DNA of 9,719 nucleotides, taken from Rickettsiales bacterium (lineage in GTDB: Bacteria > Pseudomonadota > Alphaproteobacteria > Rs-D84 > CACZYB01). The notes beneath the pieces were generated by a model, which saw only the letters and a list, made by a program, of their open reading frames with translations, made no database searches and was not told where the DNA came from. The stretch covers positions 1 to 9,719 of the forward strand of contig JAITSG010000058.1 of assembly GCA_031288035.1 (NCBI GenBank). The letters run 5' to 3'. Shown piece after piece: positions 7,240 to 9,719 of this stretch. A program made the position numbers and the translations under genes. Position 1 is the stretch's first letter, and each line of letters begins with the position of its first letter.

Positions 7240-7277
7240 CCTGGATTCCGGATAGCCCTGCGGGCTTCCGGAATGAC
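7240..7277 (-). repeat. 38-bp palindromic repeat, copy 2 (opposite orientation)
   Basis: Read on the minus strand it starts GTCATTCCGG and ends CCGGAATCCAGG, identical to the ends of copy 1, while the 16-nt core differs. The core itself pairs (AGCCC, TGC, GGGCT), giving a long interrupted hairpin. It begins 6 bp after the stop of the 7284-7916 gene. It could slow RNA decay or polymerase, but no T-run follows it on the minus strand, so it is not a standard terminator. Confidence 0.8.
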
Positions 7278-7283
7278 GACTGC

Positions 7284-7916
7284 TCAATACAGCCCCGGCA
7301 TGCTCGAGCCGCCGCTCTTGCTCTTGGCGCTCTTGCTGAACAGATAGAGAAAGCGTTCGTCAAGCTCCACCGCGCCGCTGTCTTCCGGCGAGCACTGGAA
7401 CAGCACCTCGTTCGGCCGGCGGCAGTCGACGTACATGTTGTTCGTCTTCACCTCCTCTATGGCCACCTGGCCCGAGGCTATGCGCACGAAGAACTCCGCG
7501 CCAGCAAGCGCCACTATGCCTGTGATAAGCCAGGCGAGCTCCATCCACTGCCCGTCGCCTTTGTACGCGGCCTTGACCACTATCCACAGGAGGAGGAACA
7601 CCGCCGCGACATAGATAAGCTTCCTGAACTGCTTGAACATCTGTATCGCTCGCGCGACCAGTAGCTTCCACGGCCCCATGCTCTCGCCGCCGCTTATGTT
7701 TTCGACCGAGCACATGCTGCGCAGCTTGCCCTCTGGGCGCCGTTCGGCCTCCATCGTTTTTTCGGCGCACCGGCGGGATATAAGCTGCCTCGCGTCGTCG
7801 GACAGGACCTTGCTGCTGTTGGTGTTGGCGTTCCTGGAGGACCTCGCCCGCCTGGTTTGGGCGTTCGCGCAGATTGCGAGCAGGGAAACGAATACGAGCA
7901 GCAGAATTTTCTTCAT
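7284..7916 (-). CDS. Exported two-span membrane protein, possibly VirB2/TrbC-like
   Basis: I do not recognise a family with confidence. The 210-residue product starts with a signal peptide (MKKILLLVFVSLLAICANAQ), with a likely signal peptidase I site after ANA (17-19). A polar segment (20-95) with C50 and C69 follows, then membrane spans at about 98-116 and 126-147 joined by a short KGDGQW loop, and a C-terminal tail with C165 and C175 ending in serine/lysine-rich sequence. Signal peptide plus two closely spaced spans is the plan of VirB2/TrbC pilin subunits of type IV secretion, but those are usually ~100 residues and no other secretion gene is in the window. LAIC (13-16) resembles a lipobox only poorly. 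The start at 7916 is chosen because GGAG ends 6 nt upstream; the ATG at 7922 directly abuts it. It diverges from rpmF. Confidence 0.75.
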   Translation of the reverse strand: MKKILLLVFVSLLAICANAQTRRARSSRNANTNSSKVLSDDARQLISRRCAEKTMEAERRPEGKLRSMCSVENISGGESMGPWKLLVARAIQMFKQFRKLIYVAAVFLLLWIVVKAAYKGDGQWMELAWLITGIVALAGAEFFVRIASGQVAIEEVKTNNMYVDCRRPNEVLFQCSPEDSGAVELDERFLYLFSKSAKSKSGGSSMPGLY

Positions 7917-7939
7917 GGCCATCTCCTTTTATGCTGTGA

Positions 7940-7976
7940 AGTATAGGGCATTAAAATCCCCGTGTCCATTTTTTTT
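7940..7976 (-). promoter_or_regulatory. Strong sigma70-type promoter with A-tract for the 7284-7916 gene
   Basis: On the minus strand TGGACA (7968-7963), a spacer of exactly 17 bp and TATACT (7945-7940) match the consensus at five of six bases each. Eight consecutive A residues (7976-7969) sit directly upstream of the -35 box, like an UP element. The predicted start near 7933 leaves a leader of about 17 nt. This is the best promoter in the window. Confidence 0.65.
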
Positions 7977-7977
7977 A

Positions 7978-8006
7978 TTGCAAACCTCGGCGATATATAG
8001 TAAAAG
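7978..8006 (+). promoter_or_regulatory. Tentative promoter of rpmF-plsX-fabH
   Basis: TTGCAA (7978-7983) with a 17-bp spacer leads to TAAAAG (8001-8006), each with four consensus matches. A better -10 candidate, TATAGT (7996-8001), is only 12 bp away from that -35. A promoter must lie in this 120-bp divergent gap if the operon is not fed from elsewhere, but the exact boxes are uncertain. Confidence 0.3.
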
Positions 8007-8036
8007 CTAGCGGAATAAAGTTGAAAGGATGCTTTT

Positions 8037-8222
8037 ATGGCCGTTCCAAAGAAAAAGACCTCGCATTCGAGGAAGAACATGCGCCGCTCGCACCACGCGC
8101 TGGTTCCGAACGCCGTCGCGGTGTGCAAAAGCTGCGGCGAGCTGGTGCGCCCCCACAACGCATGCCGCGCATGCGGAACCTATAACGGCAGGAAGATTGC
8201 CGAAATCCCGGCAGAAAAGTAA
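8037..8222 (+). CDS. rpmF: 50S ribosomal protein L32, four-cysteine form
   Basis: L32 is a small protein of the large ribosomal subunit. The 61-residue product starts with the family signature MAVPKKKTSHSRKNMRRSHH. It has a complete zinc-ribbon set: C30/C33 and C43/C46, in the CxxC...CxxC arrangement. Some bacteria carry a cysteine-free version. AAGGA (8025-8029) lies 7 nt before the ATG. The gene is followed after a single base by plsX, the usual rpmF-plsX-fabH order that links ribosome supply with lipid synthesis. The DUF177 (yceD) gene that often precedes rpmF is absent; a divergent membrane-protein gene is there instead. Confidence 0.97.
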   Translation: MAVPKKKTSHSRKNMRRSHHALVPNAVAVCKSCGELVRPHNACRACGTYNGRKIAEIPAEK

Positions 8223-8223
8223 A

Positions 8224-9255
8224 ATGGTCGAAAAGATATGTACGATAGCCATCGATGCCATGGGCGGGGATTCCGCGCCGGCTATGGTGATTGCCGGGCT
8301 TGATTCGGTATACGATTTCCTGTGCGATTCCGGCGTTTCGCTGCTCCTGTTCGGGCAAAGGGACAAGCTGGAGCCCCTAATGGCGAGGCATCCGCGCCTG
8401 GCCTCCATAGCCGAGGTTGTGGACGCCCCCGACGTGGTTTCCGGCGACGACAAGCCCTCGCGCGTGATACGTTCCGGCCGGTCGACCTCCATGTGGATGG
8501 CCATAGAGTCGGTCAAGAGCGGCCGCGCGGACGCCGTGGTGTCGGCCGGGAACACCGGCTGCCTCATGGGGATATCGAAGCTGTTGATAAGCATGATAAG
8601 CGGGATAAAGCGCCCGGCCATATCAACTCTTCTGCCCACCGTGAAGGGCAATCAGATGGTCATGCTGGATCTCGGCGCCAATTCGGAATGCGACGAGACG
8701 AACATATTCCAGTTCGCCATCATGGGCTCGGCCTACGCCCAGGCCGTGGGGATAAAGCGCCCGAAGGTCGCGGTCCTGAACATAGGTTCCGAGGCCGGCA
8801 AGGGCTTTCCATACCTGAACGCGGCGGACGAGATGATACGCGGCGTCGCGGGCAAGCTTTCGTTTGAATACGCCGGCTTTGCCGAGGGCGACGACATCTT
8901 CCACGACAAGGTCGACGTCATAGCGACCGACGGGTTCAGCGGGAACATAGCCCTGAAGACCCTCGAGGGCACGGTCAAGTTCGTGGCCAGCGGGGTCAAG
9001 GATCTAATCAGGTCCTCGTGGCTTGCGAAGATAGGGGCCCTGTTCATGCTGGGCGGGCTCAAGAGGTTTAAGAACCGCTACGATCCGCGCAAGTACAACG
9101 GCGCGGTGCTTCTCGGCCTGGACGGCATAGTGGTCAAGAGCCACGGCGGCACTGACGCCTATGGTTTTTCGCGGGCCGTATGCTACGCGGTGGATCTGGT
9201 CGTCGGCAACTTCGTCACGCGCGTCAAGGACGAGATCGCGCGGCTGGAGGAATAG
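8224..9255 (+). CDS. plsX: Phosphate acyltransferase PlsX
   Basis: PlsX makes acyl-phosphate from acyl-ACP and phosphate; PlsY then uses it to acylate glycerol-3-phosphate, the first step of phospholipid synthesis at the inner membrane face. The 343-residue product has normal length. Recognisable segments are IAIDAMGGDSAP (8-19), SAGNTGCLM (107-115), STLLPT (134-139), LDLGANSEC (148-156), TDGFSGNIALKTLEG (235-249) and the GLDGIVVKSHGGTDAYGF region (298-315). The usual NIGEEExKG motif reads NIGSEAGKG (187-194), a small departure. The ATG at 8224 lies one base after the rpmF stop, so translation is probably coupled; an in-frame upstream ATG would overlap rpmF. The last codons contain the fabH Shine-Dalgarno sequence. 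Confidence 0.97.
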   Translation: MVEKICTIAIDAMGGDSAPAMVIAGLDSVYDFLCDSGVSLLLFGQRDKLEPLMARHPRLASIAEVVDAPDVVSGDDKPSRVIRSGRSTSMWMAIESVKSGRADAVVSAGNTGCLMGISKLLISMISGIKRPAISTLLPTVKGNQMVMLDLGANSECDETNIFQFAIMGSAYAQAVGIKRPKVAVLNIGSEAGKGFPYLNAADEMIRGVAGKLSFEYAGFAEGDDIFHDKVDVIATDGFSGNIALKTLEGTVKFVASGVKDLIRSSWLAKIGALFMLGGLKRFKNRYDPRKYNGAVLLGLDGIVVKSHGGTDAYGFSRAVCYAVDLVVGNFVTRVKDEIARLEE

Positions 9256-9259
9256 CCGC

Positions 9260-9719
9260 GTGGCCGCATATTCGCGCATAGTTTCGTTCGGCTCGTACCT
9301 TCCGGAAAAGGTGCTGACCAACGACGACCTTTCGAAAATCGTGGACACGAGCGACGAATGGATCTTCTCACGTACCGGGATGAGGGAGCGGCACATCGCG
9401 GCCGATGGAGAGCTGACCGGCGACATGGCCGCCCGGGCCGCCGCCGCCGCTCTGGAAAACGCGGGGATATCCGCGGGCGAGATGGATTTGATAGTACTGG
9501 CCACCACCACGCCGGATCTCGGCTTCCCGGCCACGGCGTGCAGGGTGCAGCGGATGCTTGGGGCGACGAACGCGGCCGCGTTCGACATACAGGCCGTGTG
9601 CACGGGGTTCGTCTACGCCCTCTCGGTCGCGGACAAGATGATAAGGTGCGGAGAGGCCCGGCGCGCCCTGGTCATAGGCGCGGACAAGATGAGCTCCATC
9701 CTCGACTGGACCGACCGTT
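9260..9719 (+). CDS. fabH: 3-oxoacyl-ACP synthase III (FabH), N-terminal part
   Basis: FabH condenses acetyl-CoA with malonyl-ACP to start fatty-acid elongation. The window holds 153 codons and one extra base; the C-terminal half with the catalytic His and Asn is outside. Visible signatures are SYLPEKVLTNDDL (12-24), DEWIFSRTGMRERHIA (32-47), LATTTPD (80-86) and the active-site cysteine C114 in QAVCTGF. The start is a GTG at 9260 with GGAGG (9246-9250) 9 nt upstream inside the plsX end. Only four bases separate it from the plsX stop, so the two are co-transcribed. In many Alphaproteobacteria ihfA follows fabH, which could be looked for downstream. Confidence 0.96.
   Translation, partial: MAAYSRIVSFGSYLPEKVLTNDDLSKIVDTSDEWIFSRTGMRERHIAADGELTGDMAARAAAAALENAGISAGEMDLIVLATTTPDLGFPATACRVQRMLGATNAAAFDIQAVCTGFVYALSVADKMIRCGEARRALVIGADKMSSILDWTDR

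Noticed and set aside
7245..7274. Hairpin after the 7284-7916 gene as an intrinsic terminator
   Set aside because: No T-run follows the stem on the minus strand, and the element is one of two similar palindromic repeats, so repeat DNA explains it better.
7869..7880. Lipobox-like LAIC in the signal peptide of the 7284-7916 protein
   Set aside because: Isoleucine at the -1 position is not normal for a lipobox, and an ANA signal peptidase I site follows directly.

Overview
The window reads as a stretch of GC-rich bacterial chromosome, most probably from an alphaproteobacterium. The ribosomal protein L32 is the four-cysteine form ending in a GELxRPHxxCxxCG pattern, as I recall it from Rhodospirillales-like bacteria. 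The rpmF-plsX-fabH order and the enolase (MAEDDFDGW segment) also fit. A host-associated, uncultured lineage is possible, but the sequence alone cannot show that. Nothing here is a CRISPR array, rRNA, tRNA or transposase gene.

Layout. Positions 1-2721 (minus) hold at least 907 codons of an exported, extremely cysteine-rich repeat protein whose C-terminus lies outside the window. Its promoter region is divergent from that of enolase (eno, 2904-4181, plus). Enolase converges on a tightly packed minus-strand operon of gltX (glutamyl-tRNA synthetase), ispH (isoprenoid synthesis) and a Nudix hydrolase, with an ATGA overlap at the first junction and an 8-bp overlap at the second. About 190 bp upstream of gltX hold palindromic repeats: two 38-bp copies in opposite orientation and a shorter relative. 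Next is a minus-strand gene (7284-7916) for a small exported or membrane protein with an excellent promoter, divergent from rpmF-plsX-fabH (8037 to the window end, plus), which links ribosome assembly to phospholipid and fatty-acid initiation.

Most of the window is housekeeping: glycolysis, tRNA charging, the MEP pathway and lipid synthesis. Three parts are less ordinary. The cysteine-rich protein has 62 cysteines in its mature visible part, 21 CxxC pairs, degenerate CxxCGSxEYS units, and a low-cysteine domain in the middle. The gltX product looks like the long clostridial type rather than the usual proteobacterial one, suggesting gene transfer. The 210-residue membrane protein has a signal peptide and two membrane spans, a topology recalling VirB2/TrbC pilins, but with extra domains. 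I did not find a convincing new multi-gene system; the cysteine-rich protein is the best lead.
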